Made by a program: the position numbers and the translations under genes
Assembly: GCF_009707705.1 (NCBI RefSeq)
Contig: NZ_WLYX01000001.1
Location: forward strand, 1,054,001-1,118,000
Direction of reading: 5' to 3'
Length of the DNA stretch: 64,000 bases
Source: Paludibacterium denitrificans
GTDB lineage: Bacteria > Pseudomonadota > Gammaproteobacteria > Burkholderiales > Chromobacteriaceae
The notes under the pieces: model-generated
Databases searched by the model: none
The model's input: only the letters and a program-made list of their open reading frames with translations
What the model was told of the DNA's origin: nothing
In this document: positions 30,652-41,352 of the stretch, in pieces
How the letters are laid out: every line of letters begins with the position of its first letter
Position numbering within the stretch: position 1 is the first letter of the stretch

Positions 30652-32135
30652 TTACTTCATGGTTGGCATGACAAACTCCGCCGCCAGGTTCTCTGGCCAG
30701 CGGCTGGTAATGGTTTTCATGCGGGTATAAAAACGCACACCTTCCGGGCCATGCATATGGTGATCGCCAAACAGCGACGCCTTCCAACCACCAAAACTGT
30801 GGAACGCCATCGGCACCGGAATAGGCACATTGACGCCCACCATCCCCACCTGAATACGTTGGCCGAACTCACGAGCCGCCGCACCGGAGCGGGTGAAAAT
30901 GCTGGTACCGTTGGCAAACGGGCAGCGGTTGATCAATTCCACGGCACTGTCAAAATCCGGCACACGCACCACAGCCAGAACCGGGCCAAAGATTTCCTCT
31001 TTGTAGATCGTCATCTCAGGCGTAACGTGGTCAAACAGGCACGGCCCCGGGAAGAAACCGTTCTCATGGCCGGGGTGACAGTAACCGCGGCCATCCACCA
31101 GCAAGGCTGCACCCTCGGCTACGCCCTGATTCACATAACCAGTTACCTTGTCCAAGTGCTGGCGCGTCACCAGCGGCCCCATCTCGGCGACGGCATCCTC
31201 CCCAACGCCGATCTTGACCGAGCGCGCACGCTCGGCCAACTTGGCCACCAGCGCATCGGCAACCTCGCCAACCGCCACCGCCACGGAAATGGCCATGCAG
31301 CGCTCACCGGCCGAGCCAAATGCCGCGCCCATCAGCGCCTCCACCGTGCCATCCAGATCGGCATCCGGCATCACCACCAGATGGTTCTTGGCACCGCCCA
31401 ACGCCTGCACGCGCTTGCCATGACGCGCGCCCGTCTGGTAAATGGAACGGGCAATCGGGGTCGAACCGACAAAGCTGACCGCTGCCACATCAGGATGCTG
31501 CAGCAACTCATCCACCGCCAGCTTGTCACCGTGCACCACGTTGAAGACGCCGTCCGGCAAGCCTGCCGCAGCAGCTCTGCCAGAAACAGCGCGGCTGACG
31601 GCACGCGTTCGGAAGGCTTCAGTACAAAGGTATTGCCACAGGCAATGGCCACCGGGAACATCCACATCGGAACCATGGCCGGAAAATTGAACGGCGTAAT
31701 CCCCGCCACCACCCCCAGCGGCTGACGTAACGAAAAGCTGTCGACGCCACTGCCCACCTGCTCGGTGTATTCACCCTTGAGCAATTGCGGAATCCCGCAA
31801 GCAAACTCCACCACTTCCAGACCGCGCGTCACCTCGCCCATGGCATCCGACACCACCTTGCCATGCTCGCGTGAAATGATTTCGGCCAACCTTCCCTGAT
31901 GTTCATCCAGCAAAGCCTTGAACTTGAACATCACCCGGGCGCGTTTAAGCGGCGACAAGGCCGACCAAGCCGGAAGCGCCTGCCGTGCCGCGGCCACCGC
32001 AGCGTTGACTTCGGACTCACCAGCCAACGGTACCTGAGCGATCACCGATCCCAGCGCCGGGTTATACACCTCACCAAAACGGCCACTCTGGCCAGTCAAC
32101 AACTCACCACCGATATAGTGCGAAAGCGTCGTCAT
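30652..32135 (-). CDS. mmsA: CoA-acylating methylmalonate-semialdehyde dehydrogenase (one frameshift)
   Basis: NAD-dependent aldehyde dehydrogenase that converts malonate or methylmalonate semialdehyde to acetyl- or propionyl-CoA. Motifs: [26 protein letters not shown]-type [14 protein letters not shown], and the catalytic cysteine in [14 protein letters not shown], which is the MmsA form. The frame breaks at about 31560, where four bases of a required GCCGGC (Gln-Ala-Gly-Leu) are missing. Repaired length is 495 residues from [10 protein letters not shown]. It follows the aminotransferase gene by 65 bp, consistent with a beta-alanine or valine catabolic operon. Confidence 0.92.
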
Positions 32136-32200
32136 AACAATCCTGTCCTGTGTGACCGGGCGCATCATCACCCGGCCAGCTTTGTTCCATCAAACACGCA

Positions 32201-33517
32201 TCACTGCAACGTACGCAATACATCCGCAATGGTGCCAAACAGCTGCTCTACCTGCTGCCGGTTGATGATCAGCGGCGGCGACACGGCGAGCACATCACCG
32301 GTGCAACGCACCATCACGCCACGTTCCCAGCACTGAACAAACGCCTCAAAGCCGCGTTTGCCCACCGCACCCGGTCGGCTTTCCAGCTCAATCCCGGCCA
32401 CCAGGCCCAGGTTACGAATATCCTTCACAAACGGCAGGCCCTTGAGTGCATGCGCCTGTTCTTCAAAATACGGCGCCATCTCACCCGCATGCTCAAAAAT
32501 CTTTTCGTCGCGATACAGATCCAGCGTGGCAATCGATGCGGCACAGGCCAAAGGATGCGCCGAATAGGTATATCCGTGCGGAAACTCAATGGCACCCTCA
32601 GCGGCAGCTGCCATGAATGCCTCGTAGATCGCCGGTTTGGCCAATACCGCACCCATCGGAACCGTACCATTGGTCAGGCCCTTGGCGCAGGTCATGATAT
32701 CCGGCAACACCCCAAACTTGTTGGAGGCCCAATCCTGCCCCAACCGCCCAAAGCCGGTGATGACCTCATCAAAGATCAGCAGGATGCCATATTTGTCGCA
32801 AATTTCACGCAGGCGCTTCAGATAACCCTTGGGCGGAATCAGCACCCCGGTCGAGCCAGCCATCGGCTCAACCATCACCGCCGCCACGGTGGACGGATCA
32901 TGCAAGGTCAGCAGGCGGTTTTCCAGCTCGTCAGCCCATTCCGCGCCATACTCCGGCTCGCCGCGAGAAAACGCATTGCGCGCAATATCCAGCGTGTGGC
33001 GCAGGTGATCGACCGTCGGCAACGCCACCGGAAACATCTTGCGGTTACCCGCAATGCCGCCAACAGAAACGCCACCAAAGTTAACCCCGTGATAACCACG
33101 CTCACGGCCAATCAGCTTCACCCGAGCGGCGTCACCCCGTACCCGATGGTAACCAATCGCCATTTTCAGTGCAGTGTCTGCCGCCTCCGACCCCGAGTTG
33201 ACATAAAACACCTTGCTCAAGCCCGTTGGTGCCATAGCCGCCAGCTTTTCTGCCGCCTCAAATCCGAGCGGATGCCCCATCTGGAAGGTCGGGGCAAAAT
33301 CCATGGTCGCCACTTGACGCTGCACCGCTTCCACAATTGGCTGGCGGTTGTGGCCCGCATTCACACACCACAGCCCTGCCGTACCATCCAGCACCTGACG
33401 CCCCGCGTCATCGCGGTAATACATGCCGTCCGCGCTAACCAGCAAGCGTGGCGCGCTCTTGAACTGACGGTTGGCCGTAAACGGCATCCAGAAAGCATCC
33501 ATACCTTGATGTGACAT
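32201..33517 (-). CDS. Omega-amino acid (beta-alanine):pyruvate aminotransferase
   Basis: A 438-residue class III PLP transaminase. FYVNSGSEAADTALKMA binds the phosphate, ILLIFDEVITGFGRLGQDW contains the PLP-contacting Asp, and TCAKGLTNGTVPMGAV holds the Schiff-base Lys. The N-terminus MDAFWMPFTANRQFK is characteristic of beta-alanine:pyruvate aminotransferases. A good Shine-Dalgarno (AGGAGA) precedes the ATG. With mmsA downstream the pair would convert beta-alanine to malonate semialdehyde and then acetyl-CoA. It is intact. Confidence 0.92.
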   Translation of the reverse strand: MSHQGMDAFWMPFTANRQFKSAPRLLVSADGMYYRDDAGRQVLDGTAGLWCVNAGHNRQPIVEAVQRQVATMDFAPTFQMGHPLGFEAAEKLAAMAPTGLSKVFYVNSGSEAADTALKMAIGYHRVRGDAARVKLIGRERGYHGVNFGGVSVGGIAGNRKMFPVALPTVDHLRHTLDIARNAFSRGEPEYGAEWADELENRLLTLHDPSTVAAVMVEPMAGSTGVLIPPKGYLKRLREICDKYGILLIFDEVITGFGRLGQDWASNKFGVLPDIMTCAKGLTNGTVPMGAVLAKPAIYEAFMAAAAEGAIEFPHGYTYSAHPLACAASIATLDLYRDEKIFEHAGEMAPYFEEQAHALKGLPFVKDIRNLGLVAGIELESRPGAVGKRGFEAFVQCWERGVMVRCTGDVLAVSPPLIINRQQVEQLFGTIADVLRTLQ

Positions 33518-33615
33518 CGTTGTCTCCTGACGGCGCCCGATTGCGCTCAGATGACATCAATGTAGCCAGCCAATTCTCGCCATTACAGGTACAGTTGGCC
33601 CAGTTTCGCGTCATA

Positions 33616-33641
33616 CTGTATTGGCAAAGTTGCCAATACAG
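33616..33641. promoter_or_regulatory. Perfect palindrome, probable operator for the aminotransferase-mmsA operon
   Basis: CTGTATTGGCAA and TTGCCAATACAG form perfect 12-bp arms around AG. It lies about 100 bp upstream of the aminotransferase start and 124 bp upstream of the divergent MOSC gene, with no T-run. The symmetry and position suggest a binding site for a dimeric regulator; which one cannot be told here. Confidence 0.6.
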
Positions 33642-33764
33642 CCAGCATGCATTCCTGCCATCGGTATGCTCCGATATAGGCTCCATGCGCAAAGCGAAAA
33701 TCGACAATAATGCAAACATTGCAACCACACTCATCCTGCAATCCAACCGCCAACAGGAATTGCC

Positions 33765-34556
33765 ATGCAACTGCGTCAGATGATCATCTATCCCATCCAG
33801 TTTTGTCATGGCATCACCTACAGCCGCGCCTACGCCAGTCGACAGGGCTTGTTGCATGATCGTGAATGGCTAGTGACGACACCGGACGGGAAATGCCTCA
33901 CCCCACGTGAATGCCCACAACTCCCACAGCTACAAACCGACCTGATCCCGGGAGGAGTATTACTAAAGGCCCCAGAGCAACTGCCAATTATGGTCATGAG
34001 TACGGTCTACCACACGCCTCGGCTTTGTACGCAGGAAAACGTCACTCTTTCCGGCTACCACGGCGATCCACGCGTGGATGACTGGTTTAGCAAATGGCTG
34101 GGTAAAGACTGCCAGTTGGTATGGCACCGTAATCCAGCACCACCACCTCTGGCACCTCAGGACATGCCGCGACCACCTGCGTGTACCAGCCCGTTTATTC
34201 TAGTTAGCGATGCTTCGTTGAAAGCCATAAGTCAACACAAAGGTCAGCCTGACACGCCACGTCTTCCCAATCTTGTCATCGATGGCGTACCGCCATTTGC
34301 TGAGAACTCTTGGCAAACCTTACAAATTGGAAACGTGGTATTTGATGTGATAAAACCGGAAGCACCAAACACGACCAGCGCTATTAATCACGCAACCGAT
34401 ATCGTGTCTTCTCAGCAAGAACCAGCGCCAACACCGCTACACAACTCCCAGCCGACGCACAACCTAGACATCGGCATCGCACTGATAGCACGAAATGAAG
34501 GGCTGCTGCATACCGGCGACTCAGTCAAGATCCTGGCAGAGCACGTCAGGTGGTAA
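33765..34556 (+). CDS. MOSC-domain protein lacking the conserved cysteine
   Basis: A 263-residue protein with an N-terminal MOSC_N barrel (YPIQFCHGITYSRAYAS, LLHDREWLVTTPDGKCLTPR) and a MOSC domain (PRLPNLVIDGVPPFAENSWQ, IGNVVFDVIKPE). Active MOSC enzymes such as YcbX and mARC have a cysteine in a KPCxRC motif; here it reads KPEAPNTTS, followed by a low-complexity insert. Molybdenum-sulfur chemistry is therefore unlikely. It is intact and divergent from the aminotransferase gene. Confidence 0.75.
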   Translation: MQLRQMIIYPIQFCHGITYSRAYASRQGLLHDREWLVTTPDGKCLTPRECPQLPQLQTDLIPGGVLLKAPEQLPIMVMSTVYHTPRLCTQENVTLSGYHGDPRVDDWFSKWLGKDCQLVWHRNPAPPPLAPQDMPRPPACTSPFILVSDASLKAISQHKGQPDTPRLPNLVIDGVPPFAENSWQTLQIGNVVFDVIKPEAPNTTSAINHATDIVSSQQEPAPTPLHNSQPTHNLDIGIALIARNEGLLHTGDSVKILAEHVRW

Positions 34557-34620
34557 TGGCTCAGCAATAATAACCATAGTTGGCTCCTGAAAACCGACAG
34601 TCACGGCACGAGCAGAAATG

Positions 34621-34651
34621 AAAAAAGGCCAACACAAGGTTGGCCTTTTTT
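34621..34651. terminator. Bidirectional terminator between the MOSC gene and rplQ
   Basis: AAAAAAGGCCAAC and GTTGGCCTTTTTT are perfect 13-bp arms around ACAAG, with A- and T-runs that terminate in both directions. The stem carries GTTGGCC, the first seven bases of the DUS-like repeat. Confidence 0.9.
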
Positions 34652-34667
34652 CACTTACTGAAACGAC

Positions 34668-35060
34668 TTATTCAGCCGATTCGTCTACAACTTCTGCATC
34701 CTCAGGACGGTCAACCAGCTCAACCAGAGCCAGCGGAGCATTGTCGCCCTTACGGAAGCCATACTTCAGCACGCGTACATAGCCGCCATTGCGGGCGTTG
34801 TAGCGCGGGCCGAGTACGTCAAACAGCTTAACCACGATATCACGATCGCGGGTGCGGTCGAAAGCCAAACGACGGTTGGCCAACGACGGCTTTTTACCGA
34901 GCGTGATCAACGGCTCGGCCACACGACGCAGTTCCTTGGCTTTCGGCAGTGTGGTCACGATCACTTCGTGACGCAACAGCGAGTTAGCCATGTTGCGCAG
35001 CATCGCCAGACGATGGCTGGTCGTGCGGTTCAGTTTACGATTACTGTAACGATGACGCAT
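34668..35060 (-). CDS. rplQ: 50S ribosomal protein L17
   Basis: A 130-residue protein, [20 protein letters not shown] at the start, as in all bacterial L17, with a short acidic tail ([11 protein letters not shown]). It is the last gene of the alpha operon and lies 24 bp after rpoA. Confidence 0.97.
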   Translation of the reverse strand: MRHRYSNRKLNRTTSHRLAMLRNMANSLLRHEVIVTTLPKAKELRRVAEPLITLGKKPSLANRRLAFDRTRDRDIVVKLFDVLGPRYNARNGGYVRVLKYGFRKGDNAPLALVELVDRPEDAEVVDESAE

Positions 35061-35084
35061 TGTTATGTCCTTTTATCTCAAACC

Positions 35085-36067
35085 TTACGGCTTTTCTAGC
35101 CCTGCCGGTGGCCAATTCTCCAGCTTCATACCGAGAGTCAGGCCTTTGGAAGCGAGAACTTCTTTGATCTCGTTCAACGACTTGCGTCCGAGGTTCGGAG
35201 TTTTCAGAAGCTCGGTTTCAGTACGCTGAATCAGATCACCGATGTAATAAATGTTCTCGGCTTTCAGGCAGTTGGCCGAACGAACCGTCAGTTCAAGATC
35301 GTCAACCGGACGCAGCAAGATCGGATCGATCGGCGGCGCCTTTTCAATGACTTCTTCAACCGCTGTACCACGGAGATCAGCAAAAATTGACAGCTGATCC
35401 ATCAAGATGCGTGCCGCATTACGCACGGCTTGTTCCGGCTCGATAACACCATTGGTCTCAATATCAAGAACCAGGCGATCGAGGTCGGTACGTTGCTCAA
35501 CACGAGCGCTTTCCACAGCAAAGCTTACACGGCGAACCGGCGAGAAGGAAGCATCCAGTTGAATCGTACCAATGGAACGATTGTCATCATGAGAAGAACG
35601 AGCAGAAACCGGTTGATAACCCCGGCCTTTCTCAATCTTGATCTCCATGTCGACCTTACCACCGGCAGAAAGATGACAAATCACATGATCAGGATTAATC
35701 ACTTCTACATCGTGCGGTACGTCGATATCGCCAGCCAAGACAGCACCTTCACCTTCCTTTTTCAAGGAAAGGACGACACTGTCACGACCATGCAGTTTAA
35801 GCACTACGCCCTTGAGGTTAAGCAGGATATCCACGACATCCTCGCGAACACCATCAAGAGCGGAATACTCATGCAAAACGCCAGCGATAGTCACTTCGGT
35901 GGGAGCAAAGCCCGGCATCGACGACAGCAGAATACGGCGCAGCGAATTGCCCAAGGTATGGGCATAGCCGCGCTCGAACGGCTCCATCGACACACGTGCC
36001 GGGTCGCAGACACAGGTTGAACGTCGATGAGTCGAGGTTTCAGAAATTCCGAAGCGCTGTTTTGCAT
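35085..36067 (-). CDS. rpoA: RNA polymerase alpha subunit (one frameshift)
   Basis: Repaired length 327 residues. The N-terminal assembly domain includes [20 protein letters not shown], and the C-terminal DNA-binding domain includes [20 protein letters not shown] and [20 protein letters not shown]. The first 22 residues ([20 protein letters not shown]) are in a different frame. The join is at 35999-36002, where CCGG stands for a CCNGG. ATG 36067 follows AGGGA at good spacing. Confidence 0.96.
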
Positions 36068-36090
36068 AGTCATTCCCTAAGAGCTAGCGA

Positions 36091-36710
36091 TTACTTGGAG
36101 TAGAATTCCACAACGAGCTGTTCGTTGATATCGCTAGACAGTTCGGAACGTTCCGGAGCAGATTTGAAAGTACCTTCCATCTTGGTACTGTCAACAGATA
36201 CCCAAGACGGGAAGCCAGATTGCTCGGCCAGAGACAAACCTTCAGCAATACGGGCTTGTTTCTTGGCTTTTTCACGGACAGACACTACGTCACCAGCTTT
36301 AACCGGAAAGACGGAATGTTAACGACTTGGCCGTTCACGACGATGGCCTTATGGCTTACCAACTGACGTGCTTCTGCACGCGTGGAGCCAAAGCCCATGC
36401 GATATACAACGTTGTCCAAGCGGGATTCGAGAAGTTTCAACAGGTTTTCACCCGTGGAACCCTTGCGGCGAACAGCTTCGGCAAAATAATTGCGGAACTG
36501 ACGCTCAAGAACACCGTAAATACGACGGATTTTCTGCTTTTCACGCAGCTGGACGCCATAATCAGACAGACGGCTCTTACGGGCGCCATGCTGACCAGGA
36601 ATGCTATCCAGTTTGCACTTGGAATCCAGTGCGCGACGCGCGCTCTTCAGGAAAAGGTCGGTGCCTTCACGACGAGCGAGCTTACATTTTGGGCCAATAT
36701 AACGTGCCAT
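36091..36710 (-). CDS. rpsD: 30S ribosomal protein S4 (one frameshift)
   Basis: [20 protein letters not shown] is the S4 start. The frame breaks at 36303-36306, where CCGG replaces an expected CCAGG in NIPSFQVKAGD. The C-terminus continues [20 protein letters not shown] and ends LVVEFYSK. The repaired protein has 206 residues, the standard length. S4 starts 30S assembly and represses the alpha operon. Confidence 0.96.
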
Positions 36711-36728
36711 GTTCTCACACTCTCCGAA

Positions 36729-37124
<396 letters not shown>

Positions 37125-37150
37125 TATCTGTGTTCCTTAAATTTACTTCT

Positions 37151-37504
37151 TTAAGCAATCGCCTTGCGCGGACCCTTGCGAGTACGAGCATTGGTGCGAG
37201 TGCGTTGACCGCGGCACGGCAAGCCACGACGATGGCGCAGGCCGCGATAGCAACCCATATCCATCAGACGTTTGATGCTCATAGTGATTTCACGGCGCAG
37301 ATCACCTTCAACAGTGAACTTAGCCACTTCTTCACGCAGAGTTTCCATCTCGGCGTCAGTCAGATCCTTTACCTTGGTAGAAGGATTTACATTCGCTGCA
37401 GCACAAATCTGCTGCGCACGAGTCTGACCGATACCGTAAATTGCCTGCAGGCCAATGACGGCATGCGCATGATTGGGGATATTTACCCCTGCAATACGGG
37501 CCAT
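37151..37504 (-). CDS. rpsM: 30S ribosomal protein S13
   Basis: A 117-residue protein: [20 protein letters not shown] at the start and the basic tail [20 protein letters not shown] at the end. S13 bridges the ribosomal subunits. It is intact. Confidence 0.97.
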   Translation of the reverse strand: MARIAGVNIPNHAHAVIGLQAIYGIGQTRAQQICAAANVNPSTKVKDLTDAEMETLREEVAKFTVEGDLRREITMSIKRLMDMGCYRGLRHRRGLPCRGQRTRTNARTRKGPRKAIA

Positions 37505-37574
37505 AGTCTTCCCTTAAGCCTTAAGACCTTGAAAAGTTTGCGATTGTAACACGCAAAGACAGGGCTAACAAATG

Positions 37575-37688
37575 TTAGCCTTGCTTTTGCTTGTGACGAG
37601 GGTCCGTGCAGATCACGCGTACAACGCGATTGCGGCGGATAATTTTGCAATTACGGCAAATTTTCTTTACCGAGGGCTGTACTCGCAT
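37575..37688 (-). CDS. rpmJ: 50S ribosomal protein L36
   Basis: A 37-residue protein beginning [20 protein letters not shown] and ending DPRHKQKQG; the Cys/His residues of the zinc-type L36 are present. Its stop codon lies inside an 8-bp inverted repeat (GGCTAACA-AA-TGTTAGCC, 37563-37580), which may be a weak terminator or processing hairpin before rpsM. Confidence 0.95.
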   Translation of the reverse strand: MRVQPSVKKICRNCKIIRRNRVVRVICTDPRHKQKQG

Positions 37689-37689
37689 A

Positions 37690-37939
37690 TCAGTTCCTTT
37701 CAATACTCAAAGAGCGAGTGCTTACATAAGCACGGAACACGATTCGGGCACGGGTTAAACCGTACGGAGTCAACGCCACCGTAACCTCATCACCAGCGAA
37801 ATGCAGACAAACCTCGCCTGCATTTCTCCAGAGACATGTCGTAATACCACACATCAATGTTCAGTACCGTTTAGCAAAAACAGCTAAGCAGCTGTTTTAC
37901 CAATCATATTCTGTACTTGGGTGGGTATTTCTTGGCCAT
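37690..37939 (-). pseudogene. infA: Degenerate translation initiation factor IF-1 gene
   Basis: The C-terminal part of IF-1 is clear: HVSGEMQARFVCIS joined to PGDEVTVALTPYGLTRARIV and FRA. The join needs one base at 37793-37797 (a CCTGG site). The N-terminal third is not recoverable: after ATG GCC AAG at 37939 the frame meets stops, and a terminator-like hairpin lies inside. It has an extra tail running to 37690. It occupies the standard infA place between secY and rpmJ. Either a decayed copy, with another infA elsewhere, or a badly miscalled gene. Confidence 0.6.
37876..37898 (-). terminator. Possible terminator hairpin downstream of secY
   Basis: AAAACAGCT and AGCTGTTTT are perfect 9-bp arms around a 4-base loop, with TTTTT on the minus strand. 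It lies about 65 bp after the secY stop, inside the region where the infA N-terminus should be. The loop contains GCTAAGC, itself one of the altered forms of GCCGGC seen in this window, so its exact sequence may be wrong. Confidence 0.5.
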
Positions 37940-37961
37940 AAACCCAGTGTGAATACGTGTA

Positions 37962-39282
37962 TCAGCGGGGCTGATTATTGCCTTTGAAGTTAGCCTTCTT
38001 CAGCAAACTTTCGTACTGGTGCGACAGTACATAAGATTGAATCTGAGCCATGAAATCCATTGTCACCACAACAATAATGAGCAGTGAAGTACCACCGAAA
38101 TAGAATGGAACATTCCACTTCAGAATCAGGAACTCAGGCAACAGACAAACCAGAGTGATGTAAAGAGCACCAACTAACGTCAGGCGAAGAATAATCTTCT
38201 CAATATAGCGAGAAGTCTGTTCACCTGGACGAATACCCGGGATAAATGCACCACTCTTCTTCAGGTTATCTGCCGTTTCCTTGGGGTTAAATACCAAGGC
38301 GGTATAGAAATAACAGAAGAAGATAATAGCCGTAGCATAGAGCAGTACATAAATAGGCTGCCCAGGATGCAACTTGTCAGAAACCCCCTTCAACCAACCC
38401 ATGCCTTCAGTATTGCCAAACCAACCCAGCACAGTAGCTGGGAACAGGATAATACTGGAAGCAAAAATTGGAGGGATAACCCCAGCCATATTCAACTTTA
38501 GCGGCATGTGTGTACTTTGACCCTGCATCACTCGGTTACCGACTTGACGCTTGGCATAGTTCACCAACACCTTACGCTGACCACGTTCAGCGAAAACGAC
38601 CAGATACGTGATCAGTATCACCGCCACAAACAGCAGAATGGCAAACAGGATAGGCAACGATCCCTGACTGGTTAGAGTCAGAGTTTTGCCAATCGCAGCA
38701 GGAACACCGGCAGCAATACCCGCACAGATAATCAGCGATATACCGTTTCCGATACCCCGCTCAGTAATCTGCTCACCCAACCACATCAAGAACATGGTTC
38801 CGGTTACGAGAGTCACTACCGTGGTGAGATAAAACTCCCACTGGGCAGTCACTACCAAGTTAGGCTGCTTGTAAAGCATCACCGCAATACCAAAGCTCTG
38901 GAATGTCGCCAACAAAACGGTGGCATATCGAGTGTATTGGGTAACTTTACGACGTCCCGCATCACCTTCCTTCTTCAACTGCTTCAAACTTGGCAAAACT
39001 TCTGAAGCCAGTTGAAGAATAATGGAAGCGGAAATATACGGCATGATGCCCAAGGCAAAAACCGTAAACCGAGACAAGGCACCGCCCGAGAACATGTTGA
39101 ACATGTCGAGCAGGCCTGTCTGTGATGTGTGGAACAACTTCGCTAGTTCGGCAGGATTAATCCCGAGGCACCGGGATGTGGGCACCAATGCGATATACGA
39201 TAAGTGCGCCAATCAAAAACCAGATGCGTTGTTTAAGATCACCAAACTTACTGGCATTTGCCACTAGAGAAGTATTCGCCAC
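37962..39282 (-). CDS. secY: Preprotein translocase subunit SecY (GTG start, one frameshift)
   Basis: Ten-helix translocon channel, 439 residues after repair. The start is GTG 39282 ([20 protein letters not shown]), chosen because no ATG precedes the homologous N-terminus. A break at 39162-39168 shows CCTCGGG where CCTGGG encodes the VPGINP motif. Downstream are [20 protein letters not shown] and the C-terminal [18 protein letters not shown]. It lies between rplO and the infA remnant. Confidence 0.95.
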
Positions 39283-39293
39283 GTGTGTATGCC

Positions 39294-39725
39294 TTATTCA
39301 ATGCTGCCACCGGCAGCTTCGATAGCAGCGCGAGCACCGGCTGTAGCGCCAATACCACGCAGCTTAACGGCACGTTCAATCTTGCCGGAAAGCACTACCT
39401 TGGCAACCAAAGTCTGAGTAGCAACCAAACCAGCCTGTTTCAGGGCGAGGAGATCAATTTCCTCGACCGGCAGCAGATTCAGTTCAGACAAGCGAACTTC
39501 AGCAACTTTGCCAGCAGTCAGCGATTTGAAACCACGCTTCGGCAGGCGACGTTGCAGCGGCATTTGACCGCCTTCAAAGCCTACTTTATGGAAACCACCA
39601 GCGCGGCTCTTCTGACCTTTGTGACCACGGCCAGAAGTTTTACCCAGAGCCACTGCCAATGCCACGACCTACACGGCGCTTGGCATGCTTGGGTAAGCAC
39701 CCGGTTGAATGGTGTTCAGCAGCAT
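39294..39725 (-). CDS. rplO: 50S ribosomal protein L15 (two frame breaks)
   Basis: [10 protein letters not shown] is followed by a break at 39692-39698 (plus GGTAAGC) where Ala-Gly (GCCGGC) is expected, and [14 protein letters not shown] is in the second frame. A second break at about 39644-39651 shows an extra base at CCTGG in [14 protein letters not shown]. The rest ([20 protein letters not shown]) is intact. The two shifts cancel, so the start and stop share a frame with stops between. About 143 residues. Confidence 0.93.
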
Positions 39726-39728
39726 TTG

Positions 39729-39914
39729 TTAGCCCTCGAATTTCAGCAGATAGCTGATCTTGTTGATCATGCCGCGGTTCTCAGGAGTATCGATCACTTC
39801 AACGGTCTGGTTGATTTTCTTCAGACCGAGACCACGGGCGCAAGCCTTGTGAGACTCCAGACGACCGATAAGGCTTTTGACCAGAGTCACCTTTACAGTC
39901 TTGGCGTTACTCAT
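39729..39914 (-). CDS. rpmD: 50S ribosomal protein L30
   Basis: A 61-residue protein; start set at [40 protein letters not shown] is the L30 motif. It overlaps the 3' end of rpsE by 8 bp. Confidence 0.94.
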   Translation of the reverse strand: MSNAKTVKVTLVKSLIGRLESHKACARGLGLKKINQTVEVIDTPENRGMINKISYLLKFEG

Positions 39915-40425
39915 GCTCCACCCCGGGGATTTCCTCGACACTCAAACCACGCTTCGCAGCGATTTGGGCAGGAGTACACATTTTGCTCAGACCGTCCAGA
40001 GTTGCACGAACCACGTTGTACGGGTTGGTGGAACCATGGATCTTAGCCGAAACATTGTGAACACCCAGTGCATCAAAGATTGCGCGCATCGGACCACCAG
40101 CTTTCACACCGGCGCCATCTTTAGCGGGCTGCATGAAAACAGTGGTAGCACCATGTTTGCCAATGACATTGTGCAACAGGGTACCGTTTTTAAGCGGAAC
40201 CTTGACCAGGGTGCGACGAGCCTGTTCCATTGCCTTTTGCACGGCAACCGGAACTTCCTTGGAACGTCCCTTGCCCATGCCAATACCGCCATCGCCATCA
40301 CCCACCACGGTCAGGGCGGAGAAAGCCATGATACGGCCACCCTTGACTACCTTGGTGACGCGGTTGACGCTGATCATTTTTTCGATCAAACCGTCGCCAC
40401 GATCTTCCATTTCGTGTTTAGCCAT
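39907..40425 (-). CDS. rpsE: 30S ribosomal protein S5
   Basis: A 172-residue protein. [20 protein letters not shown] and the glycine loop [20 protein letters not shown] are S5 landmarks; [13 protein letters not shown] is at the C-terminus. It is intact. Confidence 0.97.
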   Translation of the reverse strand: MAKHEMEDRGDGLIEKMISVNRVTKVVKGGRIMAFSALTVVGDGDGGIGMGKGRSKEVPVAVQKAMEQARRTLVKVPLKNGTLLHNVIGKHGATTVFMQPAKDGAGVKAGGPMRAIFDALGVHNVSAKIHGSTNPYNVVRATLDGLSKMCTPAQIAAKRGLSVEEIPGVEHE

Positions 40426-40438
40426 TCTTCACTCCGAA

Positions 40439-40792
40439 TTAGAATACGAGACCGTGTTCGCGGGCTGCGTCAGCTAGGGCTTTCATACGACCATGGTATT
40501 TGAAACCAGAACGGTCGAAAGACACCTTCTCGATACCAGCTGCTTTGGCTTTTTCTGCAATACGCTTGCCAACCACAACCGCAGCAGCCACATTACCGCC
40601 ATTAGAGAGTTCAGCACGTACTTCGGCTTCCAGCGAAGAAGCGCTAGCCAGTACCTTGCTGCCAGTCTCATCAATGATCTGAGCATAAATGTGGCTATTG
40701 GTGCGATACACGGCGAGGCGCACCATCTTGAGCTCCGCAATCCGAGCACGGGTTTTGCGTGCACGGCGGAGTCGAGCTTGTTTTTTGTCCAT
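40439..40792 (-). CDS. rplR: 50S ribosomal protein L18
   Basis: A 117-residue 5S rRNA-binding protein. [20 protein letters not shown] is the basic start, and [20 protein letters not shown] is the conserved end. It is intact. Confidence 0.97.
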   Translation of the reverse strand: MDKKQARLRRARKTRARIAELKMVRLAVYRTNSHIYAQIIDETGSKVLASASSLEAEVRAELSNGGNVAAAVVVGKRIAEKAKAAGIEKVSFDRSGFKYHGRMKALADAAREHGLVF

Positions 40793-40805
40793 GTCAGAGC
40801 CTCAA

Positions 40806-41339
40806 TTACTTCTTCTTGGTTTCTTTCAGAACCACGACTTCATCCGCATAGCGAACGCCCTTACCTTTATAAGGTTCCGGAGCACGATAAGCGCGGATTT
40901 CAGCGGCGACCTGACCCACGAGTTGCTTGTTAGCACCCTTGATCAGAACTTCAGTCTGAGTCGGGGTTTCCACTTTCACGCCTTCCGGCATTTTGTGGGC
41001 AACAGGATGAGAGAAACCCAAAGACAGGTTCAGGGTGTCACCTTGAGCTTGGGCGCGATAACCCACGCCGACCAGCTGCAGCTTTTTCTCAAAGCCTTTG
41101 GAAACACCAGTTACCATGTTATTCAGCAAGGCACGCAGAGTGCCAGACATGGCACGAGCAAACTTGCTATCGTTTTTGGCAGCGAAGGTCAGCTGGTTGT
41201 TATCCAGCTTAACGTCAACCTCTTCACACAACGGAGTGCTCAAGGTGCCCAAGGCGCCCTTGACGCTAACTTCCGCTGCGCCAAACTTAACTTCAACGGC
41301 CTTGGGGATCGCTACAGGATTCTTAGCTACGCGAGACAT
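40806..41339 (-). CDS. rplF: 50S ribosomal protein L6
   Basis: A 177-residue protein: [20 protein letters not shown] at the start and the [20 protein letters not shown] end typical of L6. It is intact. Confidence 0.97.
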   Translation of the reverse strand: MSRVAKNPVAIPKAVEVKFGAAEVSVKGALGTLSTPLCEEVDVKLDNNQLTFAAKNDSKFARAMSGTLRALLNNMVTGVSKGFEKKLQLVGVGYRAQAQGDTLNLSLGFSHPVAHKMPEGVKVETPTQTEVLIKGANKQLVGQVAAEIRAYRAPEPYKGKGVRYADEVVVLKETKKK

Positions 41340-41352
41340 TTAACCAACCCCC

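Noticed and set aside
33616-33641. The perfect palindrome was considered as a Rho-independent terminator.
   Set aside because: The arms are AT/GC mixed with a 2-base loop, there is no T-run, and it lies upstream of both neighbouring genes.
34621-34651. The GTTGGCC stem of this terminator was considered as another copy of the 10-mer repeat.
   Set aside because: It lacks the final GAA, so it is counted only as a terminator with partial similarity.
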